From the NCBI GenBank assembly GCA_036844615.1, contig DAIUFK010000003.1:1-64000 (forward strand): a stretch of 64,000 nt of DNA, written 5' to 3'. Numbering within the stretch: position 1 is the stretch's first letter; each line of letters opens with the position of its first letter. The position numbers and the translations under genes were made by a program. Positions 8,162 to 17,151 of the stretch are shown here, piece after piece. This DNA comes from Palsa-872 sp036844615 (lineage in GTDB: Bacteria; Chloroflexota; Dormibacteria; Dormibacterales; Dormibacteraceae). The notes beneath the pieces were generated by a model. That model was not told the origin of the DNA. It did no database searches and was given only the letters and a program-made list of their open reading frames with translations.

Positions 8162-9325
8162 TTAGCAGCCCAACAGTCGGGCGATCACCATTCGCTGAAC
8201 TTCGGAAGTTCCCTCGCCGATCTCGTTGATCTTCACGTCGCGCCAGTACCTCGCGACCGGGTAGTCCTCCATGAAGCCGTAACCGCCGTGGATCTGGACC
8301 GCCTGATCGGCGGCTCGCTTCGAAGTCTCGGACGCGTAGAGCTTGCACATGGCGGCGAGCATGCGCGCCTCGTCGGTGGCCTCGCCTCCCGCTTTCATGT
8401 ATGCGACAGCAGCGCGATAGACCATCGTGCGGGCCAGCTCGGTTTCCATCGCCATATCCGCGAGCTTGAACTGCACTGCCTGATGCTTCGATATCGCGAC
8501 TCCGAAGCTCCTCCGTTCCTTGGCGTATGAGAGGGCGGCGTCAAGGCAGGCCTGCGCGAGGCCGACGGAAAGCGCGGCGATGGCGATGCGGCCGCCCATC
8601 AGCGTGTATAGGAACTGCTTGTAACCGCCGCCGCGCGCGCCGAGGAGGTTGGCCTCCGGCACCGCGCAGTCTTCAAAGCTCAACGGGTGAGTGTCGGACG
8701 AATGCCACCCGAGCTTTCGATACGACTCGAGCACGTGATAGCCCGGCGTGCCGGTTGGAATGATGATGGCGCTGATCTCGGGCCTGTCGCCGTTGGCTTT
8801 CGCGGTGACCGCTGTCACCGTCACGCCGGCCGAGATGTCGGTCCCGCAGTTGGTGATGAACTGCTTGGCGCCGTTCACTACCCACTGGCCGTCGCGCATC
8901 TCGGCGTGCGTTTTGGTCGCGCCCGCGTCGGAGCCGGCCTCGGGCTCGGTGAGGCCGAAGGCCCAGAGCTTGCGCCCCGCAAGCAGGTCGGGCAGCCACC
9001 TCTCCTTCTGCTCCTTGCTGCCGAAATCGTGAATCGGCGCAGCGCCAAGGCAAACCGCGGCCTCGAGGGTGATGCCCACTCCGGTGTCAGCGCGCGAGAT
9101 CTCCTCGATCGCCAGGCACAGAGATAGAAAGTCGCCACCGGCACCACCGAACTCCTCGGAGAAGGGCAGCCCGAAAAGGCCCAGGTCGCCCATCTGGCGG
9201 ACTATGTCGTAGCCGAACTTGTGCTCGCGGTCGAGCTCCTCGGCGGCGGGTGCTACCACCTCGCGCGCGAAATCCCTGCACGTATCCCGGATGGCAGCCT
9301 GCTCGGTCGTCAGTTCGAAATCCAT
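8162..9325 (-). CDS. Acyl-CoA dehydrogenase (third copy)
   Basis: 387 aa. Flavin-contact motif FGLTEPEAGSDAG, FITNCGTD, the IHGGYGFMEDYPVARYWRD block typical of short-chain and branched-chain enzymes, and catalytic-base region GEGTSEVQR. It is the last gene of the long minus-strand operon that starts near 18007. That context makes a short or branched acyl-CoA (butyryl- or isobutyryl-type) a reasonable substrate, though this is inference. It is clearly diverged from the two copies at 4082-6350. Confidence 0.93.
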   Translation of the reverse strand: MDFELTTEQAAIRDTCRDFAREVVAPAAEELDREHKFGYDIVRQMGDLGLFGLPFSEEFGGAGGDFLSLCLAIEEISRADTGVGITLEAAVCLGAAPIHDFGSKEQKERWLPDLLAGRKLWAFGLTEPEAGSDAGATKTHAEMRDGQWVVNGAKQFITNCGTDISAGVTVTAVTAKANGDRPEISAIIIPTGTPGYHVLESYRKLGWHSSDTHPLSFEDCAVPEANLLGARGGGYKQFLYTLMGGRIAIAALSVGLAQACLDAALSYAKERRSFGVAISKHQAVQFKLADMAMETELARTMVYRAAVAYMKAGGEATDEARMLAAMCKLYASETSKRAADQAVQIHGGYGFMEDYPVARYWRDVKINEIGEGTSEVQRMVIARLLGC

Positions 9326-9345
9326 ATCGCCAATCGTTGCACGCC

Positions 9346-9819
9346 CTAGATTCGCTTGGACATCTCGTATTCGACTGCAGGCTCACCGCGACGGACTTCG
9401 TCCACCCTCCCGGTACGCGCGAACCCATGGTGCTCGTAAAGCCTTTCGGCGGCTTTGTTCATTTCGGTTACCCAGAGGAGGACCTGCGTGCAGCCCTCGC
9501 TCGCCGCCCAGTCGACGACGGAGCCGACAAGCGCGCCCCCGATGCCCCGGCTCCGAAAGCGAGGATCGACCCACAGCGCGGTCAACGCAACGGTGAGGGC
9601 GAATTCCCCGGCGCCTGCACCAACAGTGCCGGCGACCTCGCCTTCCACCTCAGCGATGAAGCGGGCCCAGTCGACAATGCGGCGTCGCCAGCTGTCCTCA
9701 TCCGCCGCGACCTCGAGCTCAAAGGTCGAGCCGAATGCGTAAGGCGCCTCCTGGAGCGCGGCGAGCCTCACCTTTCGGAACTGCTGCCAGTCCTCCGGCC
9801 CAAGGCGCCGGATGCTCAA
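9346..9819 (-). CDS. GNAT-family N-acetyltransferase
   Basis: 157 aa. The acetyl-CoA-binding motif RFRSRGIGGALV is at about residues 95-106, followed by LLWVTEMNKAAERLYEHHGF, the usual motif-B region. The start MSIRRLGPEDW is typical for this family. The acceptor is unknown (amine, protein or small molecule). It lies between the DUF2752 gene and the third acyl-CoA dehydrogenase, on the same strand with short spacers, so it is probably an operon passenger. Confidence 0.88.
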   Translation of the reverse strand: MSIRRLGPEDWQQFRKVRLAALQEAPYAFGSTFELEVAADEDSWRRRIVDWARFIAEVEGEVAGTVGAGAGEFALTVALTALWVDPRFRSRGIGGALVGSVVDWAASEGCTQVLLWVTEMNKAAERLYEHHGFARTGRVDEVRRGEPAVEYEMSKRI

Positions 9820-9832
9820 CCCCGGCGCCGGC

Positions 9833-10288
9833 CTAGTTGCCGAGGACGAAGACCTTCAGCGCCCAGCTCAGCGCGATGGTGCTGACAGCGCCGACGATGA
9901 GGAGGCGCCATTGCATCTGGGTGAGGTTTGGCGTCCACGTGCGCCCGGTGACGATGCCGGTGGCCAGGGCTGCCACCGCCGCCAGGCTGCCTGCGAACAA
10001 AACAGGGCCCATCGGATAAAGCCTCACAGCGTCGGCGATGTCGCCGCGCCACATGTACGCGAACGAGCGGGTGCCGCCACAGAACGGACAGGGATGGCCT
10101 GTCAGGTAGTAGAAGGGACAGGGCGGCAACGTCAGGTGGCCGGCGGCGATGATCCAGTAGATACGCGTGTAGCCCAGCCAGAGCAGCAGGCCGGCGAGTA
10201 TCGCGACGTCGCGCATGCGATCGCCTGCCATGGGCCGCGTGATGGAGATGGGCATTGCCAACGCCAGCCGAGCGTAAGGGCGCGCCAT
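9833..10288 (-). CDS. DUF2752 membrane protein
   Basis: 151 aa with about three membrane helices. The conserved DUF2752 signature CPFCGGTRSF is at about residues 67-76, preceded by a second Cys-Pro pair (LPPCPFYYLTGHPC). It starts at ATG 10288, sharing one base with the stop of sucD (TGATG), so it is translationally coupled. Function of the family is unknown. The Cys-rich loop could bind metal or form disulfides, which is only a possibility. Confidence 0.85.
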   Translation of the reverse strand: MARPYARLALAMPISITRPMAGDRMRDVAILAGLLLWLGYTRIYWIIAAGHLTLPPCPFYYLTGHPCPFCGGTRSFAYMWRGDIADAVRLYPMGPVLFAGSLAAVAALATGIVTGRTWTPNLTQMQWRLLIVGAVSTIALSWALKVFVLGN

Positions 10289-11148
10289 CAGTGGAGAAGG
10301 CCGACTATGTCGTCGGTGGTCTCGGCCACCGCGACGCCCGCCTTCTGGAAAGCCTCCACCTTGCTCTTGGCGGTGCCGCTGTGGCCCGAGACGATCGCGC
10401 CCGCATGGCCCATCCGCTTGCCCTCGGGCGCTGTCCGTCCCGAGATGAAGGCCACGGTCTTCAGCCTGCTTCCTCGGGCCAGCAGCTCGGCCGCGCGCTC
10501 CTCGTCGCTGCCTCCGATCTCACCGATCAACACCAGGTGCGTGGTCGCCGCATCCTTCTCGAAGAGCTCGACAACGTCCTTGAACGTGAGGCCCAGAACC
10601 GGGTCGCCACCGATGCCGACTATCGTCGATTGACCGAGACCCGCCGCTGTCAGGGCAGATGCCACCTCGTAGGTGAGGGTGCCGCTACGCGAGACGAGCC
10701 CGACCGGGCCGGCGCTGGTAATGCGTTGCGGGATGATGCCGATCTTGCCCACTCCGGGGGTGATGATGCCTGGGCAGTTGGCGCCTATCAACCGCGCCTG
10801 CGGATATCCGCGCAGGAAATCCTTGACCCTGATCATCTCTTGGATCGGGATCCCCTCGGTGATGCAGACGATCAGAGTGATCCCGCCGGCCGCGGCCTCC
10901 ATGATCGCGTCGGCCGCGAAGGGTGGGGGGACGAAGATGCCAGACGCGTTGGCGCCAGTCGCCTTGACGGCGTCGGCGACTGTGTTGAACACGGGCACCC
11001 CGATGTGGGTGGTCCCGCCCTTGCCGGGACTGGTCCCGCCGACCACGTGCGTGCCCATCTCGAGCATCTGGCCTGCGTGGAAGGTGCCCTCCCTGCCGGT
11101 GATGCCCTGGACGATGACGCGGGTGGACGTGTCAAGGAGGATGCTCAT
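10288..11148 (-). CDS. sucD: Succinyl-CoA synthetase alpha subunit
   Basis: 286 aa. Forms succinyl-CoA synthetase with SucC, making ATP or GTP from succinyl-CoA. CoA-binding Rossmann start (IVQGITGREGTFH), GANCPGII, GIGGDPVLGLTF and the phosphorylated-histidine loop MGHAGAIVSG are visible. The frame is open to 11856, but the protein begins at MSILLDTSTR (ATG 11148), overlapping sucC by ATGA. In this operon it takes succinyl-CoA from the mutase to succinate. Confidence 0.96.
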   Translation of the reverse strand: MSILLDTSTRVIVQGITGREGTFHAGQMLEMGTHVVGGTSPGKGGTTHIGVPVFNTVADAVKATGANASGIFVPPPFAADAIMEAAAGGITLIVCITEGIPIQEMIRVKDFLRGYPQARLIGANCPGIITPGVGKIGIIPQRITSAGPVGLVSRSGTLTYEVASALTAAGLGQSTIVGIGGDPVLGLTFKDVVELFEKDAATTHLVLIGEIGGSDEERAAELLARGSRLKTVAFISGRTAPEGKRMGHAGAIVSGHSGTAKSKVEAFQKAGVAVAETTDDIVGLLH

Positions 11149-12281
11149 GCGCGCACCTTCGTCAGCTCGACGATTTTCTGGGCCGCCTCCCACGCGCTGG
11201 CGCCAGGCTCGATGCCGTTCTGCTTGAGGATCGCCCGACCCTCCTCCTCGTTGGTGCCGCTCATCCTCACCACCAGGGGCAGCTTCATGCCCAGGTTGTC
11301 GCGCGCCCTCACCAATCCCATGGCGACCTCGTCGCCCCGCGTGATCCCGCCGAACACGTTCATCAGCACGCCTTTGACGCGCGGGTTCATGAGGATCACA
11401 GCCAGAGCGTTCTCCACCACCTCGGCCTTGGCGCCGCCGCCGATGTCGCAGAAGTTGGCGGCCTTTCCGCCAGCCCTGGCGACGAGGTCCAGCGTGTTCA
11501 TGCAGAGCCCGGCGCCATTGCCGATGATGCCGATGTCGCCGTCGAGCGACACGTACGTAAGGCTGCGCTTTTTTGCCTCGACCTCGTAAGGATCGCCTTC
11601 CAGCACCGAGCCGTACCGCTCTTCGAGGTCCTTGTGCCGCCATGCGGCGTTTTCGTCGGTCTCGAGCTTCGCGTCGCCGGCGATGACCTCGCCCTTCTTG
11701 GTGATCACGAGCGGGTTGATCTCGGCGGTCACCGCGTCCAGCTCCGGGATCGCCCGATAAAGCTTCTTGATGAGCGCGGCAAGCGGCCGGGCGAGCGCAC
11801 CGAGGCCCGCCTCGAAAGCGAGCTGGTTGAGCTCGAAGTCGAGAGGGCCTCGCCACGGGTTCGGATGCAGCCTGGCGATCGATTCGGGCGACTCCTCCGC
11901 CACCTGTTCGATCTCCATGCCGCCCTTGCCCGACAGCATCAGGATGTTGGTTCGGGCGTCGCGGTCGACTGTGAAGCCGAGGTAGACCTCGCGCTCGATC
12001 TCCAGCGCGGTCTCGCAGTAGACGAGCGGCACCTTGAACCCTTTAATGTCCATGCCGATGATCTGAGCCGCCGCCGCGCGCGCCTCCTCCGGCGATTTCA
12101 CGAGCTTGATGCCGCCTGCCTTGCCGCGGCCCCCCACGGGGACCTGTGCCTTGATCGCAACCGGCCCCAGCTCGGCGCACGCCTTCGCCGCCTCATCAGG
12201 TGTGCGCGCGACCCTGCCTGCGGGGATCTGGATGCCCAGCGACGCCAGCACCTCCTTGGCCTGGTACTCGAGGAGCTTCAC
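11145..12281 (-). CDS. sucC: Succinyl-CoA synthetase beta subunit
   Basis: 378 aa. ATP-grasp subunit: KLLEYQAKEVL start, VPVGGRGKAGG, IEINPL-type motif TAEINPLVI and the C-terminal GITRGDEVA region. The open frame extends to 12473, but GTG 12281 (KLLEYQ) matches the family N-terminus and has an AGGTCAGG ribosome site. A four-base overlap with sucD ensures equal translation. Nucleotide preference (ATP or GTP) cannot be decided by eye. Confidence 0.95.
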   Translation of the reverse strand: MKLLEYQAKEVLASLGIQIPAGRVARTPDEAAKACAELGPVAIKAQVPVGGRGKAGGIKLVKSPEEARAAAAQIIGMDIKGFKVPLVYCETALEIEREVYLGFTVDRDARTNILMLSGKGGMEIEQVAEESPESIARLHPNPWRGPLDFELNQLAFEAGLGALARPLAALIKKLYRAIPELDAVTAEINPLVITKKGEVIAGDAKLETDENAAWRHKDLEERYGSVLEGDPYEVEAKKRSLTYVSLDGDIGIIGNGAGLCMNTLDLVARAGGKAANFCDIGGGAKAEVVENALAVILMNPRVKGVLMNVFGGITRGDEVAMGLVRARDNLGMKLPLVVRMSGTNEEEGRAILKQNGIEPGASAWEAAQKIVELTKVRA

Positions 12282-12315
12282 AACCTGACCTTGAAAGCCG
12301 AAAGAGGAGCTCCGG

Positions 12316-12624
12316 TCAAGGCGAGGATGGCGAGAACGGGCACGTCTGGTTGGGGTCTGAGTTCGTGTAGCTGTTGCAGAAGCTGCGCTGGAATTCGGGA
12401 CTGCTGATAAGCGCGAACACGCCAACGATTCCGAGGACGACGACCACAAGCAATGCAATGCCGCAACCGACAAGGATCGCCGGCCAGGAAGACTTGCGCG
12501 GCACCGGCATCGCCGGATATGCCCCGCCAGGGATCTGGCCTCCGAGGGGACGCCAGGCGGCGCCGTCCCAGTAGCTGAGGCCGTCGTCCGAGACCCAACG
12601 ACCCTGAGCGTCCTGGCGAGGCAC
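12316..12624 (-). CDS. Small membrane protein with DUF2510-like head
   Basis: 102 aa. Residues 1-30 resemble DUF2510 (GRWVSDDGLSYWDGAAWRPL, with the YWDG-x-x-W core). One membrane helix (about residues 50-72) is followed by a short extracytoplasmic tail with two Cys. Such proteins are common in high-GC Gram-positive-like lineages and have no known role. It sits between pccB and sucC in the propionate operon on the same strand. Confidence 0.7.
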   Translation of the reverse strand: MPRQDAQGRWVSDDGLSYWDGAAWRPLGGQIPGGAYPAMPVPRKSSWPAILVGCGIALLVVVVLGIVGVFALISSPEFQRSFCNSYTNSDPNQTCPFSPSSP

Positions 12625-12653
12625 CCGGAAAGTTTAGGCTGTTACCCCGAAGC

Positions 12654-14216
12654 CTATAGCGGGATGTTGCCGTGCCAGCGCGGGTTGCGGCGCCGTTCCT
12701 TGCGCAGCGCGATTTTCAGCGCTCGGATCAGCTCGCTGCGCGTACGGCCTGGCTCGATGACGTCATCGATGTAGCCACGCTCGGCGGCGATATAAGGATT
12801 GGCAAACCGCTCGGTGTAATCCGCGACGAGCTCGCGCCGATGAGCAGCGGGGTCGGCGGCTGCTGCCAGCTCGCGGTGGAACACGATATTGACAGCGCCC
12901 TCAGGGCCCATCACCGCAATCTCTGCCGTCGGCCAGGCCACGTTGAAGTCCGCGCGTATGTGCTTGGAGCACATGACGCAATAGGCGCCGCCGTACGCCT
13001 TGCGCGTGATCACCGTGAGCTTTGGCACCGTCGCCTCGCTGAACGCGTAGAGGAGCTTGGCGCCGTGCCGGATGATGCCGCCGTACTCCTGCGTGGTCCC
13101 GGGCAGAAAGCCCGGAACGTCCACGAACGTGACAAGGGGAATGTTGAACGCGTCGCAGAAGCGGACGAACCGCGCCGCCTTCACTGACGCGTTGATGTCG
13201 AGAGCGCCGGCCATGACCTTGGGCTGGTTGGCGACAACGCCGATGGGATGGCCGTCCAGGTGCGCGAACCCGACAACGATGTTCATTGCGAAGTAGGGCT
13301 GGACCTCGAAGAAGTCCGCGTGGTCGACCACCATCCCGATGACATCCTTGATGTCGTAAGGCTCTTTCGGGTTGTCGGGGATCACGGTGGCAAGACCAGG
13401 CGCTGCGCGCTCCGGATCATCAGTGGCGGCAGCGGTCGGCGGTTGCTGCTCGCAGCTCTGCGGGATGTACTTGAACATGCGCCGCACCTGGGCGAAGCAC
13501 TCATCCTCGGTTTCGGCAAGGAAGTGCGCGACGCCCGATTTCACGTTGTGCACCTCGGCGCCTCCGAGCGAGTCGAAGGTCACTTCCTCGCCCGTGGTGA
13601 CACGAATGACCTCAGGGCCGGTGATGAACATGTAGCCGACGCCGTGGACCATGAATGTGAAGTCGGTCATCGCGGGCGAGTAAACGGCGCCTCCCGTGCA
13701 AGGGCCGAGGATCAGGCTCAGCTGGGGGATCACCCCGCTCGACTCGACGTTGCGCCAGAAGATCTCCGCATAACCCGCCAGCGACACGACGCCCTCCTGG
13801 ATGCGCGCGCCGCCTGAGTCGTTCAAGCCGATGATCGGGATTCGATTGCGAAGCGCGAGGTCCATGACCTTGATGACCTTCTCGGCGAAGACCTCGCCAA
13901 GGGAACCACCGAACACCGAGGCGTCGTGGCTGAAGAGCATCACGTCCCGTCCGTCGATCTTCCCCATCCCTGTCACCACGCCGTCACCTGGCACGCGTTT
14001 CGACTCGAGGCCAAAACCCTGGGCCCGGTGGGTGGCGAAGATATCGATCTCCTCGAAAGAGTTGCGATCCACGAGGCGCGAGATGCGCTCGCGCGCAGTC
14101 AGCTTGCCTTTCGCATGCTGCTGGTTGAATGCCTCGGCGTCCCCATGCCCCGCTTCGTACTTGCGCTGCCGCAGCTGGTTCAGCGGGTCGACTTTGCGGT
14201 TCCGCGGTGTGCTCAT
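12654..14216 (-). CDS. pccB: Propionyl-/acyl-CoA carboxylase beta (carboxyltransferase) subunit
   Basis: 520 aa. Transfers CO2 from carboxybiotin to propionyl-CoA, giving methylmalonyl-CoA. The crotonase-type N and C halves are complete: LNDSGGARIQEG and GPCTGGAVYSPA oxyanion regions, VDVPGFLPGT, and RKAYGGAYCVM. The last holds the substrate-specificity position (Asp in Streptomyces PccB, Ile in acetyl-CoA enzymes); here it is Cys. The biotin carboxylase/biotin carrier subunit is not in the window. It starts at ATG 14216, overlapping the stop of a tiny upstream ORF (ATGA). Confidence 0.94.
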   Translation of the reverse strand: MSTPRNRKVDPLNQLRQRKYEAGHGDAEAFNQQHAKGKLTARERISRLVDRNSFEEIDIFATHRAQGFGLESKRVPGDGVVTGMGKIDGRDVMLFSHDASVFGGSLGEVFAEKVIKVMDLALRNRIPIIGLNDSGGARIQEGVVSLAGYAEIFWRNVESSGVIPQLSLILGPCTGGAVYSPAMTDFTFMVHGVGYMFITGPEVIRVTTGEEVTFDSLGGAEVHNVKSGVAHFLAETEDECFAQVRRMFKYIPQSCEQQPPTAAATDDPERAAPGLATVIPDNPKEPYDIKDVIGMVVDHADFFEVQPYFAMNIVVGFAHLDGHPIGVVANQPKVMAGALDINASVKAARFVRFCDAFNIPLVTFVDVPGFLPGTTQEYGGIIRHGAKLLYAFSEATVPKLTVITRKAYGGAYCVMCSKHIRADFNVAWPTAEIAVMGPEGAVNIVFHRELAAAADPAAHRRELVADYTERFANPYIAAERGYIDDVIEPGRTRSELIRALKIALRKERRRNPRWHGNIPL

Positions 14217-14311
14217 GAGCCCTCGCGCGCTGACGCGGCGATGAGGATGGGCCTTACTGAATGCATGAACATCCAGCGATGTCCGATCAAGTCCGGGTAG
14301 CTCGGCGACAT
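14213..14311 (-). CDS. Tiny ORF coupled to pccB
   Basis: 32 aa (MSPSYPDLIGHRWMF...), not recognised. A textbook AGGAGG lies 5 nt before its ATG, it begins 25 bp after the mutase stop, and its TGA overlaps the pccB ATG. It may be a leader that opens the pccB start, or a small subunit. Actinobacterial acyl-CoA carboxylases can have a small epsilon subunit encoded beside the beta gene, but this sequence is shorter and shows no recognised epsilon motif. Confidence 0.5.
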   Translation of the reverse strand: MSPSYPDLIGHRWMFMHSVRPILIAASAREGS

Positions 14312-14336
14312 CACATCCTCCTGGATTTCTGCAGAA

Positions 14337-15905
14337 TCAGGCGCCATCTGTCGGGCGGTACTCGCCGAAGACTCCCCGCAGGACCGTGCAGCACTCACCA
14401 ATCGTCACGTACTCCGCCAGCGCGGCTTTCAGAGGCGGCATCAGGTTGTCGCGTCCACGAGCGGCTCGCTCGATGGCCGCGCTGTGGCGCTCGAGCACGC
14501 CCTCAGGCCGGTGCGTGCGGAGCCGCTTCAGTGCGCTGGCCTGCGCGGACTGGTGGCGCGGGCTGATCTTCATGATCTCGACCGCGTCGAAATCAGAGCT
14601 CACAAAACGGTTCACGCCCACCACCACCCTCTCGGCCGACTCGATCCTCTTCTGCAGCCGGTAGGCGCTCTCGGCGATGCGGCGCTGGGTCCAGCCCGAC
14701 TCGATGCAGGCGACAGCACCCCCACCCTCGTCCATCTCGGCCATGATCGCGAGCGCCTCCTCCTCCACCCTGTCGGTGAGGTTCTCGACGTAGTAGGAGC
14801 CGCCGAGGGGATCGGCCACCAGCGGAACCGCCGTCTCGTAGCCGATCACCTGCTGCGTTCGCAACGCGACCTCGGCAGCGCTCTCCGAAGGCAGCCCGAG
14901 GGCTTCGTCATAGGCGTTCGTGTGCAGAGACTGGGTGCCGCCGAGGACGGCGCTCATCGCCTCGAGGGCAGTGCGCACCACGTTGTTCAAAGGTTGCTGC
15001 GCGGTGAGGGTGACGCCGCCGGTCTGCGTGTGGAAGCGCAGCGCGTGGGAGCGGGTGTCCTTGGCCTTGAACCTGTCACGCATGATCCGCGCCCACATGC
15101 GCCGTGCAGCCCGGAACTTGGCAACTTCCTCGAAGAAGTCCATGTGCGAAGCGAAGAAGAACGAGAGGCGTGGCCCGAAATCGTCGACCCCGAGGCCTGC
15201 AGCCTGGGCCGCCTCCACGTAGGCGATCGCGTGGCCGAGAGTGAGGGCGATCTCCTCGGCCGCGGTCGAGCCTGCCTCGCGGATGTGGTAGCCGGAGATC
15301 GAGATCGTGTTCCAGTTCGGCAGGTTGGCCTGGCAGTAGGCGAACAGGTCAGTCACGAGCCTCATCGAGGGCTTGGGTGGAAAGATGTAAGTGCCCCGAG
15401 CCGCGTACTCCTTGAGGATGTCGTTCTGCACGGTGCCTGTGATCTTCTCGGGAGGACACCCCTGCTTCTCGGCGACCAGCTGGTACAAGAGAAGAAGCAA
15501 CGATGCAGTGGCGTTGATGGTCATCGACGTGGAGACCTTGTCGAGCGGGATCCCGTCGAACAGGGTCTCCATGTCTTTGAGTGAGTCGATGGCGACCCCC
15601 ACCTTTCCCACCTCGCCGTTCGCCATCGGGTCGTCAGAGTCGTAGCCGATCTGCGTCGGCAGGTCGAACGCGACCGAGAGCCCCGTCTGTCCCTGTTTGA
15701 GGAGGAATTTGTAGCGCTTGTTCGACTCGGCCGCGGTGCCAAAGCCTGCGTACTGCCGCATCGTCCACAGCTTGCCGCGGTACATGTCCCTGTGAATGCC
15801 GCGGGTGAACGGGAAAGTTCCAGGCAGCGGCTCCTCGGCGCGACGGTCCTCGACCGAGTAGACCGGTTTCACCGGCAGGCCACTGTCGTTTGATACCTCC
15901 GTCAT
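14337..15905 (-). CDS. mcmA: Methylmalonyl-CoA mutase large (catalytic) subunit
   Basis: 522 aa. TIM-barrel catalytic domain of the B12 enzyme converting methylmalonyl-CoA to succinyl-CoA: FPFTRGIHRDMYR, SGYHIREAGSTAAEE and SLHTNAYDEALGLP. The protein stops after the barrel and lacks the C-terminal cobalamin-binding domain (no DXHXXG), so it is the two-subunit form whose B12 subunit is encoded separately, outside this window. Start ATG 15905 overlaps the epimerase stop by ATGA. Confidence 0.95.
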   Translation of the reverse strand: MTEVSNDSGLPVKPVYSVEDRRAEEPLPGTFPFTRGIHRDMYRGKLWTMRQYAGFGTAAESNKRYKFLLKQGQTGLSVAFDLPTQIGYDSDDPMANGEVGKVGVAIDSLKDMETLFDGIPLDKVSTSMTINATASLLLLLYQLVAEKQGCPPEKITGTVQNDILKEYAARGTYIFPPKPSMRLVTDLFAYCQANLPNWNTISISGYHIREAGSTAAEEIALTLGHAIAYVEAAQAAGLGVDDFGPRLSFFFASHMDFFEEVAKFRAARRMWARIMRDRFKAKDTRSHALRFHTQTGGVTLTAQQPLNNVVRTALEAMSAVLGGTQSLHTNAYDEALGLPSESAAEVALRTQQVIGYETAVPLVADPLGGSYYVENLTDRVEEEALAIMAEMDEGGGAVACIESGWTQRRIAESAYRLQKRIESAERVVVGVNRFVSSDFDAVEIMKISPRHQSAQASALKRLRTHRPEGVLERHSAAIERAARGRDNLMPPLKAALAEYVTIGECCTVLRGVFGEYRPTDGA

Positions 15906-16303
15906 ATTTCGACGAACTCGGTAAGGACCCCGTTCAGGCTCTTGGGGTGCACGAAGGCGATGCGCGAACCATGCATTCCCATCCGCGGCTCGGCGTCGAT
16001 CAGCTCGAGGCCGGCGGCGCGCGCGTCGGCGAGCGCCTTTACGATGTCGGTCACGCTATAGGCGACGTGGTGGATGCCAGGTCCTCGCTTGGCCACAAAC
16101 TTGCCCACCGGTGAGTCGTCACGCAGCGCGGCCATGAGCTCGAGCTCGCCCTCCCCCACCTTGAGGAAGGCAGCCTCGAGGCCCTCTTTCTCGTTGCGGG
16201 CGCGATGGACCAGCTCCGCGCCGAGAGCTGCGTGATAGAGCCGGATCGACTCGTCGAGGTCGGCGACTGCGACGCCGATGTGATGGATGCGAGTCACCTC
16301 CAC
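15902..16303 (-). CDS. mce: Methylmalonyl-CoA epimerase
   Basis: 133 aa vicinal-oxygen-chelate protein: IHHIGVAVADLDE at the start, GPGIHHVAYSVTDI and the C-terminal HPKSLNGVLTEFVE. The His and Glu residues that hold the metal are present. It interconverts the two stereoisomers of methylmalonyl-CoA between carboxylase and mutase. The start is GTG 16303, sharing one base with the upstream stop; a GTG three codons later (MTRIHH) is an alternative. Confidence 0.95.
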   Translation of the reverse strand: MEVTRIHHIGVAVADLDESIRLYHAALGAELVHRARNEKEGLEAAFLKVGEGELELMAALRDDSPVGKFVAKRGPGIHHVAYSVTDIVKALADARAAGLELIDAEPRMGMHGSRIAFVHPKSLNGVLTEFVEI

Positions 16304-17151
16304 TAGTACTTGTACCAGCCCTCTCCGCTCTTGCGGCCGAGCTTGCCCGCCTTGACCTTGGCCTCCAGCTGAGGCGACGGCCGGAATCGTGCCTCCCCTG
16401 TCGACCTGTACATGTGCAGGCGCGCGTTGTAAGTGACGTCGAGGCCGCTGAAATCGCCGAGGCGGAACGGGCCAAGGGGCCAGTTGAGCCCTTTCTCGAC
16501 CGCCGTGTCGATGTCTTCAAAGCTGGCGACACCAGCGTCGAGGAGCCTGTAAGCCTCCTGAGTCGCGGCATGGAGGATGCGGTTGACGATGAAGCCGTCG
16601 ATCTCCTTGTTGATGAGGACTGGCGTACGGCCCATCTCGCGAGCCGAGCTCATCGCGCGCTCCACCGCTCGCTGTGAAGTCTTGGGGCCGCGGACCACTT
16701 CAACGAGATCCATCACCAGGACCGGGTGGAAGAAATGCATGTTGATACAGCTCTCGGGCCGGCTGGTCGCACCGGCGATCTTGCTGATGCCCATCGTGGA
16801 AGAGTTGCTCGCCAGGACGCACTCGGCCGGCGCAAGGCGATCGAGCTCAGCGAACACATGGCGCTTCACGTCGAGGTCCTCGAACACCGCTTCGATGACG
16901 AGGTCTGCGTCGCGCACCGCTTCGTCCATGTCAGTCGTCGTTCTCACCCGCGCCAGCGCCTTCTCGGCCTCGGCCCGCGCCAGCTTTCCCTTCTCGACGC
17001 GGCGCAGGAGGTGACCTCGGTTGGACTCGACTGATTTGCCCAGTTGCTCTTCGCTCTTGTCGTGGAGGGCGACATCCACTCCATGCAGCGCCGCCTGCTG
17101 AGCGATCTGCGCGCCCATGTTGCCCGCGCCGACAACAGCGAGGCGCGTCAC
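16303..17151 (-). CDS. hbd: 3-hydroxybutyryl/3-hydroxyacyl-CoA dehydrogenase
   Basis: 282 aa. NAD-binding GAGNMGAQIA is at residues 8-17, followed by the catalytic NMHFFHPV, NKEIDGFIVNRI and GPFRLGDFSGLD of the short monofunctional family. It oxidises 3-hydroxyacyl-CoA to 3-oxoacyl-CoA. The start is GTG 17151 with a GTGA overlap to the gene upstream. It links beta-oxidation with the propionate branch in this operon. Confidence 0.94.
   Translation of the reverse strand: MTRLAVVGAGNMGAQIAQQAALHGVDVALHDKSEEQLGKSVESNRGHLLRRVEKGKLARAEAEKALARVRTTTDMDEAVRDADLVIEAVFEDLDVKRHVFAELDRLAPAECVLASNSSTMGISKIAGATSRPESCINMHFFHPVLVMDLVEVVRGPKTSQRAVERAMSSAREMGRTPVLINKEIDGFIVNRILHAATQEAYRLLDAGVASFEDIDTAVEKGLNWPLGPFRLGDFSGLDVTYNARLHMYRSTGEARFRPSPQLEAKVKAGKLGRKSGEGWYKY

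Noticed and set aside
8013..8348. 111-codon minus-strand frame over the hairpin cluster
   Set aside because: It runs through the hairpins into the acyl-CoA dehydrogenase in another frame, with no ribosome site or protein-like features.
10288..11856. 522-codon version of sucD
   Set aside because: The N-terminal 236 residues are sucC DNA read in the wrong frame; sucD begins at 11148 with an ATGA overlap.
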